Assembly: GCA_013359265.1 (NCBI GenBank)
Contig: JABWCD010000008.1
Location: 1 to 64,000 of the forward strand
Direction of reading: 5' to 3'
From: Candidatus Hydrogenedentota bacterium
GTDB lineage: Bacteria; Hydrogenedentota; Hydrogenedentia; Hydrogenedentales; SLHB01
Length of the DNA: 64,000 nt
Part shown: in pieces, positions 36,754-46,653 of the stretch
How the letters are laid out: each line of letters opens with the position of its first letter
How positions within the stretch are numbered: position 1 is the stretch's first letter
The notes under the pieces: generated by a model
What the model saw: only the letters and a program-made list of their open reading frames with translations
Database searches by the model: none
Told to the model about the DNA's origin: nothing
Position numbers and translations under genes: made by a program

Positions 36754-36859
36754 CTACATGCGCCGATTCGGCACTTAGGTGGTTGCCCGTCCGTTGGCCA
36801 TGTACTGCGCAATAGGACTCGTGTAGAACCGATCATAGACGGCAAAGTAGAGGTGAGTG

Positions 36860-37378
36860 ATGATTTCTATAGCGGACGACTCGGCCCCTCGACCGGCTTT
36901 CGCGGCAGTTGATGCCACCATACTCCATATCTTTGTCTCTCTAGGACACAATTTTCGTGGACGCCACGGGCGCGAGCCAGGTAACTACGAAGCCATAGAG
37001 GTTGAGACCGCCCGCTGTGTCGCGGGAAAAGGCATCGAAGGCGACAGGTACTTTGACTATGAGGACGACTACAAGGGCCAGATCACTCTATTCGATTGGC
37101 ATGTCTACCGCGCCGTATGCGACGCAGTTGGCGTTTATGACCAAAGTGTATCCGTCTTGCGCCGGAACGTCATCACAGCGGGATTTGACCTGAACGATCT
37201 CGTCGGCAAACGGTTTGAGATACAGGGTATTCAGTTCGAAGGTGCCGAAGAGTGTAAGCCCTGCCGCTGGATGGATCGAGCGTTTGCGCCCGGCGCGTAC
37301 GCTGCATTGGAAGGGCGAGGCGGCCTGCGCGCGCGCATTCTTACAAGCGGAATACTCCAAAGAACGTTCCAAGCTTAA
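36860..37378 (+). CDS. MOSC-domain protein
   Basis: This 172-aa cytoplasmic protein is a MOSC-type (molybdenum cofactor sulfurase C-terminal) fold. It starts at ATG 36860 (a GTG codon precedes it directly) with AGAGG upstream. Visible features are LGHNFRGRHGREPG, GKGIEGDRYFDY, SVLRRNVITAGFDLNDLVGK and FEGAEECKPCRW. The last holds the conserved Cys that usually binds a sulfur or Mo-cofactor ligand in this family. Its link to molybdenum and its operator site connect it to the two molybdoenzyme operons of the window. The reaction is unknown. Confidence 0.85.
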   Translation: MISIADDSAPRPAFAAVDATILHIFVSLGHNFRGRHGREPGNYEAIEVETARCVAGKGIEGDRYFDYEDDYKGQITLFDWHVYRAVCDAVGVYDQSVSVLRRNVITAGFDLNDLVGKRFEIQGIQFEGAEECKPCRWMDRAFAPGAYAALEGRGGLRARILTSGILQRTFQA

Positions 37379-37562
37379 GCTCGTTCCTCTAGGCGCGGAG
37401 GCTGTGAAAACGGCCCATGTAGAACGCCGCGCAGTACCAGTCTGGGCGCGACGTATACTTTCGTGGTCAGGCATCTTGCCGCGCGTAAGTTTCGGATGCA
37501 CCCACTGCACGCATCAGGGTGACTATTTCGTTGTCGAACTCACTGCAACTTGCGCCTGCCGA

Positions 37563-39983
37563 TCAACTGCGACGTTTCGTGTCGCTCGGAGAAATGTGGG
37601 GCAAGCGTGCAAGTGTACAGTAGCGTTCGTTCGCCAAGAGGAAATAGACTGGACAGTCATCGAAGAACAAGTCTAGTCTAGACTCGATATCTTGCCTCGA
37701 CCCTATTTGGAAATGCTTCTCCCATATCACCGGCATACTCTTTTCCGCCGCATCCTCAGTATTCACAAATACAATTTGCGAGAAACTTACGAACGCTTCG
37801 CTGTTTGCACGATATGGCAGCAAGGAGAGGGTCACCTGCGTATCGCGCAAATGCTCCACTCTGTGAAACCCGGTTTTGAGCCACTGCCAACCGCCCGGCG
37901 ACCCTTCCAACTTGCCGGGAACGATCAATCGATTTCCGTCCAATTGGATCGAGCAAGCGGCAGTATGCGCCGGATAATCGACTCCGTTCGTAATACGTTC
38001 TACAAATACACTGTAAGTTCCGGGCGGCAATGACGCGGTGCATACGAGTTGGTCGGCGTCTGGCGACATGGCGTTGTCTATACGATAATGCATGGCCATG
38101 CGCGCGCTCCGCCGATCGCGAAAGGTGCGAAGCTCCCACCTGCTTTGGGGTGCGGCAGTCCGGACGAATTGCGCGGCGCCGATATGACCGTCCGCTACGA
38201 ATGCAGAAACATAAACTGATTGCGGCTGTTCGATTTCGCTTCGCGTTCGGAGTGTGATTGCCGTCCTGCCTGCGCGTGCACCTTCTGTGGGCGCAACTGA
38301 GGCACGATCCATATGTATTGTGACCTCGTTTGGGACTGGGTCGTCTCCCAGTATTGAAGGCTGTCGAGGCAAGATCAGGGTGGTTGGCGGCATGTCGCGT
38401 CCCATTTCGGATGAATCGAACAGGTATACCCAGGTCGGATAGTAGATATCGCCAAAACGTTTGGCGCTAACGCATGCGGCGCGCTCGCTTAGCCACGGCA
38501 ATATCTCGGGGTTTGCATGTCCGTATCCATACGCTCCCGGTGCGGGCGCGATGACCCACGCTCGTCGTTGAGAAAGCGCCAACGTGTCTAGTTCCGATAT
38601 GGGAATGTCAAACAACTCTAATTCTTTCGGGGTGCCGCGGCTACTGTATAGAGAGCTGACGTTTCCTCCGACGTCGATGATCGTGTTCTGAACCTCTGAC
38701 AAGTGCCACATGAACTCCGGGCATGACATGCGGTTCGTGTGTAGTACGAGGTCGTCCGGGCGAAGATTCTCTCGTACAAACGCGATAATCTTGGGAGTTG
38801 GAAATGTGCTGAACACGCCTGGGGCCTTGCGGCCATCGGCGGGCAGGCGCATATGAAACTGGTCATACAACCCAATTGCCTGTGTTGTCAAAACAAGTAA
38901 CAGCATCGCTGACCGTTTCCACTTACTGCCGATCAGACTCAGACCGACCGCCACGACGATAAGCAATGGAGGCGCAGAGCCAATTAGGAAACGGTCCACG
39001 TAGATAGAATTCGATTGCACCGCCGAAAGGCCATAGAACACCAGAACTGGGCCTACTGCGGCTGATAACAAGAACAGTAATTCGCGCCGATTCCGAGTGC
39101 TTGCGGCGAGCCCGTGCGCGACCATAGCGACAACGACGATCGCGACGAGCGTCCGAGCATAATCTGATCCGACATAACCGGCGAAAAAGTTGGTTAGCGT
39201 AAAATATAGCGATGTGAGCGTTGGCCTTGGCGCCCAGAACTCCAACGCACTCATATCAGTTAAACGCCGATACATGAAGTAAATGTTCGGCACACTTAGC
39301 AGCAAAAGCAGCGCTTGCGCCCACAACCAATTATAGACGCTTTTTACGCTGCACAGGCGAGCCATGAGGAATGCCACCGAGGTTGTGGCGACAAAGAAAC
39401 CTCCCAGAAGGTGGACATGGGCCAGCACGAGGCTCGTCACGATATGGTAAAACAAGAGATGTCTGGCACCATCGGAACGGGCATACAATATTAGAGAGTA
39501 CAGCGACGCCAACTGAAAAAAGCCGAGCCACGCATACATCTTCGCATCGCGGCTGTAATAAACCAGGAATGGACATGTGGAAACCAGTAAAACGGCTATG
39601 AATGCCGTCCGCCTGCCTCCCGCACGCTGCGCCGTATATCCCGCGAGTATTACGGTGAGAATTCCGAAGAGGGCGCTGGGCAGCCGAAATAGATATGCGG
39701 CGTCACCGCACACAGCGAGACCTTTTATCGTGAGCAAGTACAGCGGTGGAAGTGGGAGCGCATCGAGAATGCTTAATATACCTACATTGCGTGCCGCCAA
39801 TGCTGCCATCGCCTCGTCATACCACAACGCCTTGGCATCGAGACCAGCGAAGCGAAGTGCGAATGCAACCGTAATCACAACAATGAGGGCGGCATGGTTT
39901 GTCCTCAATGGTACTTTCCACGGCGTACGCAGCAGCGATCTCCAGCGCTCGCGCCGCCTGTAGGTCAGGCAGTCAGCGATCAT
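37563..39983 (-). CDS. GT39-like membrane glycosyltransferase, copy 2
   Basis: This 806-aa integral membrane protein resembles the PMT_2/ArnT-like GT-C glycosyltransferases that use lipid-linked sugars. The first periplasmic loop has LDAKALWYDEAMAALAARN (acidic catalytic region), and YYSRDAKMYAWLGFFQ is the conserved Arg/Lys loop between helices. About ten hydrophobic helices fill residues 30-400. The C-terminal 350 residues are soluble and beta-rich. It is a tandem paralog of the gene at 39993-42410, 9 bp away, in the same operon as a sulfatase. The acceptor and donor are unknown. Confidence 0.8.
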   Translation of the reverse strand: MIADCLTYRRRERWRSLLRTPWKVPLRTNHAALIVVITVAFALRFAGLDAKALWYDEAMAALAARNVGILSILDALPLPPLYLLTIKGLAVCGDAAYLFRLPSALFGILTVILAGYTAQRAGGRRTAFIAVLLVSTCPFLVYYSRDAKMYAWLGFFQLASLYSLILYARSDGARHLLFYHIVTSLVLAHVHLLGGFFVATTSVAFLMARLCSVKSVYNWLWAQALLLLLSVPNIYFMYRRLTDMSALEFWAPRPTLTSLYFTLTNFFAGYVGSDYARTLVAIVVVAMVAHGLAASTRNRRELLFLLSAAVGPVLVFYGLSAVQSNSIYVDRFLIGSAPPLLIVVAVGLSLIGSKWKRSAMLLLVLTTQAIGLYDQFHMRLPADGRKAPGVFSTFPTPKIIAFVRENLRPDDLVLHTNRMSCPEFMWHLSEVQNTIIDVGGNVSSLYSSRGTPKELELFDIPISELDTLALSQRRAWVIAPAPGAYGYGHANPEILPWLSERAACVSAKRFGDIYYPTWVYLFDSSEMGRDMPPTTLILPRQPSILGDDPVPNEVTIHMDRASVAPTEGARAGRTAITLRTRSEIEQPQSVYVSAFVADGHIGAAQFVRTAAPQSRWELRTFRDRRSARMAMHYRIDNAMSPDADQLVCTASLPPGTYSVFVERITNGVDYPAHTAACSIQLDGNRLIVPGKLEGSPGGWQWLKTGFHRVEHLRDTQVTLSLLPYRANSEAFVSFSQIVFVNTEDAAEKSMPVIWEKHFQIGSRQDIESRLDLFFDDCPVYFLLANERYCTLARLPHISPSDTKRRS

Positions 39984-39992
39984 ACAAACCCA

Positions 39993-42410
39993 CTATGGTC
40001 TGGGAGTGCGCACGATGAGGACATCACTGGAACTCGAGTTCGCCAATTGAATGTGAAGCGTTTCGCAAAACGCATTGGGAATAGGAATTGTCCGTTCCTC
40101 AGAGGGCGCAAGCGTGACCGTACGCAGTTCGGGCATGTCGGTCGGCCTACCCGGTTCGTAAGGCACAAAGAGTACGCGACTAAATGCAGCGCGACCCTCG
40201 GGGCGATTGCCGGTATCTACAGCGCAAACCTGCAAAATAGCCTCCGGACTGCCGTCCCAGTCTAGCGACCCCGCGTCCACCCAGTCCCAGCCACCACGCT
40301 CATTGCGGGAAACCGTATGTGATGCCCTTAGGGTGCTCTCCCCAATCCGTAATATGATGTCCGCGAGCGGCCCGATATAGTTCGAACCGCTTACAATTCG
40401 TTCAACGTAGACCCTATACCGGCCTTTGGATAGTTGCGTGCTACGCACCAACGCATCATTTTCATGGTCCGATCCATTTACTGTGATGACCATCCCCATT
40501 CGAAAGACGACTCTGTCGCGGAACGACTGCAATATCCACTTTGAGAGGCCGGCCTCTGCGCGGTCAAACTCGGCCGCGTAGGCGATACGTGCATCGGATA
40601 CGGCGTCGAAATTGAAGGTCTGTGAATGTGCCGAACTGTTCCGCACGTTCACTATTGCTTCGGCGTAGTCATTGCTCCGATCGCCTACTGCTTGCTGTGG
40701 TGGTATGAGAAAGCGGAGTCGCGCGGGCTCCTCTGTTGGCGGTGAGTCTTCGGGTACCGAAGCGGTGATGACCGTCTCTTTGCGCGTAAGTTGCAAAGTA
40801 TTGGCGCTGGTTCCCATCGTGAAGCAACAAAGCGTGGACTCCGGAAAAATCGTGTTGGGCCCGCCAAAGGTAACAATCGATTCGTCGGTAGCACGCGCCC
40901 GTGCCCATGCGAGAATGCCTTTGGTACCCGCCTGCAACGTGTCCGGGGCACCCGGCATTGCAATCCATATCCGGCGCGCTCCTTTTGCGGCATCTTCAAC
41001 TTCCTTATATGGCGAGGAGAGGTTTTCCGCCGACGCAGCCGCGCGATATTCCTCCGCCATACGCAGTCTGCCACCCAGGTCTACGCGAATGTGTCGGTAA
41101 TCTTGCGAGTACCATCGCAAGGGAGCCAACATATGATGGTCGAGGTGCCAGACTGGTTCAGATTGTCTGGCGGAACCAGCCAAGACACGTGCCATACTTC
41201 GAGTGTCGAATGTTCGATACACGCCTACATGCTTGAGCCAGTCGAGATCGAGGTCGTTTGCAAATACGCGATATAGCGTGACTGCCATTGCGGTAAATAA
41301 TGCCACCCCCGACGCACGACGCCATGCGCTGCTTTGAATTGCGGCAATTCCGATACCAACGACAACGATTAGCGCACCCGCGGACCCAATCATGAATCGA
41401 TCTACATAGTAGGAATTCCGGCCAAACGTGGATGCGAGGCCGAGCAAAACCAGTTGCCCGAAGGCAGTTCCGAGCAGAAACAGACACGCCTGTCGCCGCG
41501 GAGAGTCTCCTATCACGGCGCGCAGAGTGGCTACTACCGTTATGGCAATTCCTAACCAACGTACCCAATCATCGACCGCATAGCCAACCACGAAGTTCTG
41601 GACGCTCGTCAGTACTCCTGAAAGGGATGGTCGTGGCGCCCAGAAGAATTTCGCTTCCATATTGCTCAAAAAGCGAATTTCCGCGATAAGAAACGGGATA
41701 GACAAAATCAATACGGCGATCTGGGCCGCATACCAGCGCAGAGCGACGCCGTTCCATCTCGGCCCTAGAAGAAACCAAGTCGCGTTTAGCGCCGTGAGCC
41801 AGAGGGGGGACAGTATATGGGTGTACACCGACCCAGCGGCCAGCGCGACGTATGCAACGAGATAACTGTTACGATGCGGGCCTGTGCGATAGGCGATAGC
41901 AGTATATACGGCTCCAATTTCAATTAACGCCAGCAATGCATATTCCTTGGCGTCCCTGCTGTAGTAGACAAGAAAAGGCGTTGCGGACAGCAGAACGATC
42001 GTGACTAGCGCTGCGCGTTGTCCAGCAACTCGCAACGCGAGCTTATACCCGACCACCACGGTCAGCGTACCCGCGATTACCGAGTGGAGACGTACCCACC
42101 AGTCGGCGGTGTCAACAAGTTGAATGAGATAAAGAAGTATGCAAAAAAACGGCTCTACTATCTCGGTCTTTCCGGCAAACAGCCCAAACGGAAGAGTCCG
42201 GCACCACTCCAGATGAATAACTTCGTCGTACCACAGCGGTAGCCGATCCAAGTCATAGCAGCGCACAATCAGCGCCGCCAGCAGTATGATCGCCACAATT
42301 GCGGCGTGCCTTCTCCTCGATACGTTTTGTATAGCGTCGCTCACAGCGAGCCCACCATCTAGTATGTCGGACTCACAAGAGACGGGAGTTCGATCAAGTG
42401 GCCACTTCAT
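39993..42410 (-). CDS. GT39-like membrane glycosyltransferase, copy 1
   Basis: This 805-aa paralog of the next gene has the same plan. LDRLPLWYDEVIHLEWCRTL is the acidic first loop and LVYYSRDAKEYALLALIEIG the second conserved loop. There are about ten transmembrane helices, then a C-terminal soluble region with FRDRVVFRMGMVITVNGSDH, also seen in diverged form in the paralog. The start is ATG 42410 (MKWPLDRTPVSCESD). Its neighbour upstream is a sulfatase, suggesting cell-surface glycan or protein glycosylation. Exact function is open. Confidence 0.8.
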   Translation of the reverse strand: MKWPLDRTPVSCESDILDGGLAVSDAIQNVSRRRHAAIVAIILLAALIVRCYDLDRLPLWYDEVIHLEWCRTLPFGLFAGKTEIVEPFFCILLYLIQLVDTADWWVRLHSVIAGTLTVVVGYKLALRVAGQRAALVTIVLLSATPFLVYYSRDAKEYALLALIEIGAVYTAIAYRTGPHRNSYLVAYVALAAGSVYTHILSPLWLTALNATWFLLGPRWNGVALRWYAAQIAVLILSIPFLIAEIRFLSNMEAKFFWAPRPSLSGVLTSVQNFVVGYAVDDWVRWLGIAITVVATLRAVIGDSPRRQACLFLLGTAFGQLVLLGLASTFGRNSYYVDRFMIGSAGALIVVVGIGIAAIQSSAWRRASGVALFTAMAVTLYRVFANDLDLDWLKHVGVYRTFDTRSMARVLAGSARQSEPVWHLDHHMLAPLRWYSQDYRHIRVDLGGRLRMAEEYRAAASAENLSSPYKEVEDAAKGARRIWIAMPGAPDTLQAGTKGILAWARARATDESIVTFGGPNTIFPESTLCCFTMGTSANTLQLTRKETVITASVPEDSPPTEEPARLRFLIPPQQAVGDRSNDYAEAIVNVRNSSAHSQTFNFDAVSDARIAYAAEFDRAEAGLSKWILQSFRDRVVFRMGMVITVNGSDHENDALVRSTQLSKGRYRVYVERIVSGSNYIGPLADIILRIGESTLRASHTVSRNERGGWDWVDAGSLDWDGSPEAILQVCAVDTGNRPEGRAAFSRVLFVPYEPGRPTDMPELRTVTLAPSEERTIPIPNAFCETLHIQLANSSSSDVLIVRTPRP

Positions 42411-42462
42411 AACGCATCAAGTTTCACATTGTTGCAAGAGATAGTCCGACAGACGTTTTCAA

Positions 42463-44031
42463 CTATGGCTTGGCAGGCGACGTACCGACATACCCAAGCG
42501 CTCTTAGTTCCTGTACCATTTCTGGGTCCGCCGGTGCAGTCTCCAGTTCCATTCCAAAGTTGGAGTGCTTCTCGTTCTCGCGGCTGTGTGCCAAGACTAG
42601 CGAACGTAACTTGTCCCGCAAGTCGGTCCTGCTCTGCGCGAGATTGTGACGTTCCCCGGGATCGGCGATGATGTCGAATAACTGCTCTACGCCACTACTA
42701 TTATCGATGACCAGCTTTGCGTAGTCAGTCACTACGCAAAGCGTATTAAGACCCGTGAATGCTTGGGTCCCGCCCACGCTCGTGAATGCAGGTAGACCAT
42801 TCGACGACCGGCCGACGTCGGTGAGCCTAGGCAAGGCACTGATCCCTTGCCATTCGCTGGGCGACTCGATGTGCAGATAGTCCAAGAGTGTAGGCATTAC
42901 ATCGATCAACTGGATCGGATCTTTCGACCGAGTTGGCCCTAACCCTGGCATCCGCAGCAGTAGTGGAACGTTGACGAGCTCGCTGTACGCTGTCTTGCCA
43001 TGCCCGAGCGCGCCATGATCCCAGAGTTCTTCGCCATGGTCGCTCGTGACGACAACGATGTTTTCCCCGCCACTTATGTGGTCGAGCACTTGGATAAGCT
43101 GTGCTACGTGGAAGTCAACGTACGCGCACTCGACATCGTATAGATACCGGACATGCTCGCGTCCAGCGGGCGAAATCTCGGCGTACTTTCGATCCTTTGA
43201 GAGCCGCAAATGCGAGTAGAAATGGTCGATGTAGTAGTCTACAAAGTTTGAAATCAACCTCCGATCCTGGTCATCGATAGTTGGGGGAGTTCCGTACTTG
43301 TGAAAAAAGTCGGGGTGTTCCACATAGACGGAATGGGGGTCGAAATAATGGCAGTACAGAAAATACGGCGGTTTCGCGCTTCCGGCAAGCTGGATAGCCT
43401 CCGTTGTGACCGTTTCGCCCAATGCCGCCCACATGTACTTGTATTCATCAAAGTCCCGGTCAAGCCCCATCCCTGTGCGCAGGTGCGAGTTCGTTTGCAC
43501 CGCCAGCATGGAATAACCTGCCTTCTTGAGCACAGCGGTGGCAAGCGGGATCCGTGACGACACCCGATTACGCGTTGGCTTGTCACGGTCCGATCTCCAG
43601 ATGGCGTTTGGATCCGTTGAATACCGGATTCCATGCACCTCCGGGTAAAGCGACGAAAATAGGGACGTAACCGAAGGCAGGGTCCAAACTTCCTGCGTCA
43701 TACATGCGTCGAAACGGCATGCGCTGCGCGAGAACTCAGACAACTGCGGCATAATCGGCACGCCGTTGCGCTGGGCGTCGAGCTTGTCCGCACGCAGCGT
43801 ATCTACAACAACAAAGACGATGTTAGGTAATTGTCGTTGCACGGAATCACTCGCAGACGGTTCCGCCCGCACGTGTTGCGCTGCAACAGACGCGGCTACA
43901 ACCACCGTCACCAGCCACGACGAACGCAACCCTATTCTGGCGGAAGCACGGTTCTTCCCTCCCACGCTCCGAACTTTACGACAAGTCAGGACGCGGTAAT
44001 GCGGCAGACATCCAACCTGCATTCCGCTCAC
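42463..44031 (-). CDS. Exported sulfatase-family hydrolase
   Basis: This 522-aa protein belongs to the alkaline-phosphatase superfamily, sulfatase type. It begins at ATG 44031, overlapping the upstream stop by ATGA. A hydrophobic segment near residue 40 (SSWLVTVVVAASVAA) is a late signal or anchor. IVFVVVDTLRAD is the metal-binding opening. QEVWTLPSVTSLFSSLYPEV has Thr where classical sulfatases have the formylglycine Cys or Ser. VVTSDHGEELWDHGALGHG is the second metal site. The Thr form is shared with phosphoethanolamine-transferase-like relatives, so sulfate ester cleavage is not assured. Confidence 0.82.
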   Translation of the reverse strand: MSGMQVGCLPHYRVLTCRKVRSVGGKNRASARIGLRSSWLVTVVVAASVAAQHVRAEPSASDSVQRQLPNIVFVVVDTLRADKLDAQRNGVPIMPQLSEFSRSACRFDACMTQEVWTLPSVTSLFSSLYPEVHGIRYSTDPNAIWRSDRDKPTRNRVSSRIPLATAVLKKAGYSMLAVQTNSHLRTGMGLDRDFDEYKYMWAALGETVTTEAIQLAGSAKPPYFLYCHYFDPHSVYVEHPDFFHKYGTPPTIDDQDRRLISNFVDYYIDHFYSHLRLSKDRKYAEISPAGREHVRYLYDVECAYVDFHVAQLIQVLDHISGGENIVVVTSDHGEELWDHGALGHGKTAYSELVNVPLLLRMPGLGPTRSKDPIQLIDVMPTLLDYLHIESPSEWQGISALPRLTDVGRSSNGLPAFTSVGGTQAFTGLNTLCVVTDYAKLVIDNSSGVEQLFDIIADPGERHNLAQSRTDLRDKLRSLVLAHSRENEKHSNFGMELETAPADPEMVQELRALGYVGTSPAKP

Positions 44032-45098
44032 CGTCCGGTTTGCGTCCTCACCAAGGTCCGCACCAATAAAGTTGCCAAGCCTACAACCATAATCATTGCC
44101 ACCAAATACGCCAGACCTCGCGACGATGCGGATGGGGCTGACTCAATGACCTGAACCTGGTAGGGCTCGGTCATTATTTGGTCTCCGGACGCATCCTCCA
44201 TCGTCGCCCAATAGTACCCCGTGTCGCCCTCAGTTACCGGGTCGATGATCAGTTCAGCAGTGTCTGCACCCGAGACGTTACCACCGTTGCTCAAAACGGT
44301 ACCGTCCAGAGGGACTAGCGGATACGCCTTGCCTCTCACTCCCATTACCGCCGATCTCGTCCAAAACTTCATCTGACGCGGGGCCTCTACCGTCGCACGT
44401 AGTCTCAGGCGCTCGCCAGGGGGAAGATAGTGTCCGCCGTCAATTGGATCTACAGGAAGTTGCTCGGTCTGATCGCAAGTCCCATATTCGAACACACTGC
44501 AGTTTGTCGAAGTGGCGCCATCGGGGGCGGTGGCGGTTACGCACGTCGGACCGTCCACGCCTTGATAAGGCGTAAGACAGGTTATGCTACTTGACGTGTG
44601 CACTTGAACCTGCTGCGCTGGCGTGCCGTTGAAGAGAATCTGAATACCGGAATGAAAATTAGTCCCGGCGATGGCAACTGGCGTACCCCCGCAAGCGCCA
44701 CCCACGTTCGGGGATACTGCGGTGACCGTCGGTTCGAGATAGGTGAATGCGCCGATTTTAGCGTGGCTTTGCATGTCGGGGTTGACGACGGTCACATCCA
44801 CAACTGAACCGCCCGTCCCGGGAGGCGTCTCGCACGTGATCATCGTTTCGTCTCCGGAATAGTAGGTTGCATTGGGTAGGACGGTGACGTTTGTCGCTGG
44901 GGCGGCGCCAAAATACACGTTGGTCGTGCCGCTTTCGTCAAATCCAAGGCCGATTATTGTGACACTCGTGCCGCCAACTTCCGATCCAGTGTTGGGAGTC
45001 ACGACCACCACCGATACGGCGCCAGCAGACTGCGCCAAGACAATTCCAAACAAAAAAACATAGGCCAAAATGGCTTTACCCAAAAGACGATCCCCCAT
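44028..45098 (-). CDS. IPT/TIG-domain surface protein with C-terminal membrane anchor
   Basis: This 356-aa secreted protein has a signal peptide at residues 1-28. Two IPT/TIG immunoglobulin-like domains follow, with VTPNTGSEVGGTSVTIIGLG and VSPNVGGACGGTPVAIAGTN. A further Ig-like segment ends in EGDTGYYWATMEDASG. The C-terminus has a transmembrane helix (GLAYLVAMIMVVGLATLLV) followed by Arg residues, like a sorting or anchoring tail. It leads the operon with the sulfatase and the two glycosyltransferases. A conserved upstream element lies at 45320-45366. Confidence 0.78.
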   Translation of the reverse strand: MGDRLLGKAILAYVFLFGIVLAQSAGAVSVVVVTPNTGSEVGGTSVTIIGLGFDESGTTNVYFGAAPATNVTVLPNATYYSGDETMITCETPPGTGGSVVDVTVVNPDMQSHAKIGAFTYLEPTVTAVSPNVGGACGGTPVAIAGTNFHSGIQILFNGTPAQQVQVHTSSSITCLTPYQGVDGPTCVTATAPDGATSTNCSVFEYGTCDQTEQLPVDPIDGGHYLPPGERLRLRATVEAPRQMKFWTRSAVMGVRGKAYPLVPLDGTVLSNGGNVSGADTAELIIDPVTEGDTGYYWATMEDASGDQIMTEPYQVQVIESAPSASSRGLAYLVAMIMVVGLATLLVRTLVRTQTGR

Positions 45099-45319
45099 AT
45101 TGACTTATCCTCCCTCTGTTGATAGCGGCTCGTATCGTCGCACCCATTCCACACACGTGATGGGACCGGCCCGCAGGTTCCCCGATTCGGTCGTCTTTTA
45201 AGCAACATCTGCGCCAAGTTGAGGCAACAATATTTATTGGTGCGCAAACCATTTTTATACAGACACTTGCGAGTGCGAGAAACCGCAACCACAAGTCGCG
45301 CACAATCCTAATGAAGTGT

Positions 45320-45366
45320 TCAAAACTCCAGAATCTTGAACGGAAAATCCCAAAAGATTGGACGTG
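45320..45366 (-). repeat. Conserved upstream element, copy 1
   Basis: This segment, in the 463-bp gap 45099-45561, matches 50121-50167. The shared core reads CCAGAATCTTGAACG, then AATCCCAAAA and TGGACG at the same spacing. It lies about 222-268 bp upstream of the minus-strand start at 45098. The second copy lies at a similar distance from the start at 49924. Copy 1 also contains GTTCAA-N12-TTGAAC. It is probably a regulatory element. The rest of the gap shows no gene. Confidence 0.5.
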
Positions 45367-45561
45367 TCTTGATTTTCATGTGGCGAATGAAGTCATCGAT
45401 TGCTGTGATTAAGCGAGTTTTTTTCTCGAACCGACCCAGCGCGAGATCGTCACGCCGTGCCCACAACGGCGGGAATCAAGACACAACTTGAACAAATGTT
45501 GTTGTCGCCTGACGTCCGCATGCCGCGGTACTTGCGATTTGCGCGCGTGGGGGGCCTGCAA

Positions 45562-46653
45562 TCAGCGGGCCAAGTTTCCGTAGGATTGCAATATGCCGCT
45601 GCCGCCGAAGGGATCCATCAGCGGGCCGATTCCCTGACCGAGAATGGCGAAGTACTGCGGGCGTTGCCTTGGATGCGTATACGGATCGTCGCGCAGCGCA
45701 AGGCACGGAGTAGAGCGCGGCGCGGGAAAATCTTTGGCGCGAAGTTTACCCGCCACGTACACGTAGCGCATCGGGGTAATCTCGCTCAAGGCGAGCGTCG
45801 TGTAGCGTGTGGAATTTGTGTACACGCCCAGTTCGTCAGGTTCGAAAATACCTTTCAGCCAGTACTCGGTTATGTCGTCCGTAAGAACCGCATCGAGAAA
45901 CGCCTCTTGGTTCGGAAGAAGGCGCAGCGTGTCCGGGTCCTTGAAGAACACGGGGTACTCATCGAGGAAGACGGCGAATAGCGTTGTCGAAGACTTTGCG
46001 AGTACATCCTCATATTTCATCGTCCAGACATCGAAGCCCAATCGCCTTGTGTGGCCCGTGACTGAGTATCGCGATGTTTCGATTAAAGTAGTGTCGCCAG
46101 CAGGGCCACCGATGTCCTCGGATCGTGATGCATATGTCCACTCGTAACCGACGTCGAACGGCCAGAACTCGCGTAGTCGCACATGGTAAGGTTCGCCGTC
46201 GGTAGCGTAGATCTCGACAAAGTCTCCAAACGGGGCGTCGTCCCCGTACGATACCGTTAGCGTACCCCTGAAATCCGATTTGCCAATAGAGGATCGATCG
46301 AGACGTACCAAGACCGGTGTATGACCATTGGGCGTCACGATTCCGCGATGAGTAACCACTTGTGCCCACGGCACATCGCTCGAAACGCGAAACCCACCCC
46401 AATTCGCGCCAGCATTGTAAACATAAAACGTCCAAACGCATTCCGAATCGCCGAAGTCGTGTACCGTCTCCGACACCCCCAGCGGCGCGTTCGACATGGG
46501 ACAACCCGAACACAGACACAGCGCGACCAGAAATAAGGAAAGTTTCGATCTTGCTCTCGGCCGCGAACTCGTGAACCCGTTAATGTCACGGCGGACCAGG
46601 ACACGCGGACGAAAACGTGCCGTCGTTTGTGCGTTTAAGATGCCGTCCATCAC
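45562..46653 (-). CDS. Predicted lipoprotein of unknown function
   Basis: This 363-aa protein has a lipobox in LCLCSGC preceded by a hydrophobic stretch (KLSLFLVALCLC); the true start may be one of the Met or GTG codons nearer to it. After the lipid Cys come ECVWTFYVYNAGANWGGFRV and VLVRLDRSSIGKSDFRGTLT, a BACON-like immunoglobulin domain. The remainder (GEPYHVRLREFWPFDVGYEW onward) is a beta-rich domain resembling those of secreted proteins. The start overlaps the stop of 46650-47786. It is the last gene of the secreted-protein operon. Confidence 0.7.
   Translation of the reverse strand: MMDGILNAQTTARFRPRVLVRRDINGFTSSRPRARSKLSLFLVALCLCSGCPMSNAPLGVSETVHDFGDSECVWTFYVYNAGANWGGFRVSSDVPWAQVVTHRGIVTPNGHTPVLVRLDRSSIGKSDFRGTLTVSYGDDAPFGDFVEIYATDGEPYHVRLREFWPFDVGYEWTYASRSEDIGGPAGDTTLIETSRYSVTGHTRRLGFDVWTMKYEDVLAKSSTTLFAVFLDEYPVFFKDPDTLRLLPNQEAFLDAVLTDDITEYWLKGIFEPDELGVYTNSTRYTTLALSEITPMRYVYVAGKLRAKDFPAPRSTPCLALRDDPYTHPRQRPQYFAILGQGIGPLMDPFGGSGILQSYGNLAR

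Noticed and set aside
37379-37676. Plus-strand frame extending past the MOSC gene
   Set aside because: It overlaps the MOSC gene and the end of the glycosyltransferase gene, is rich in Arg and Cys without motif order, and has no start signal.
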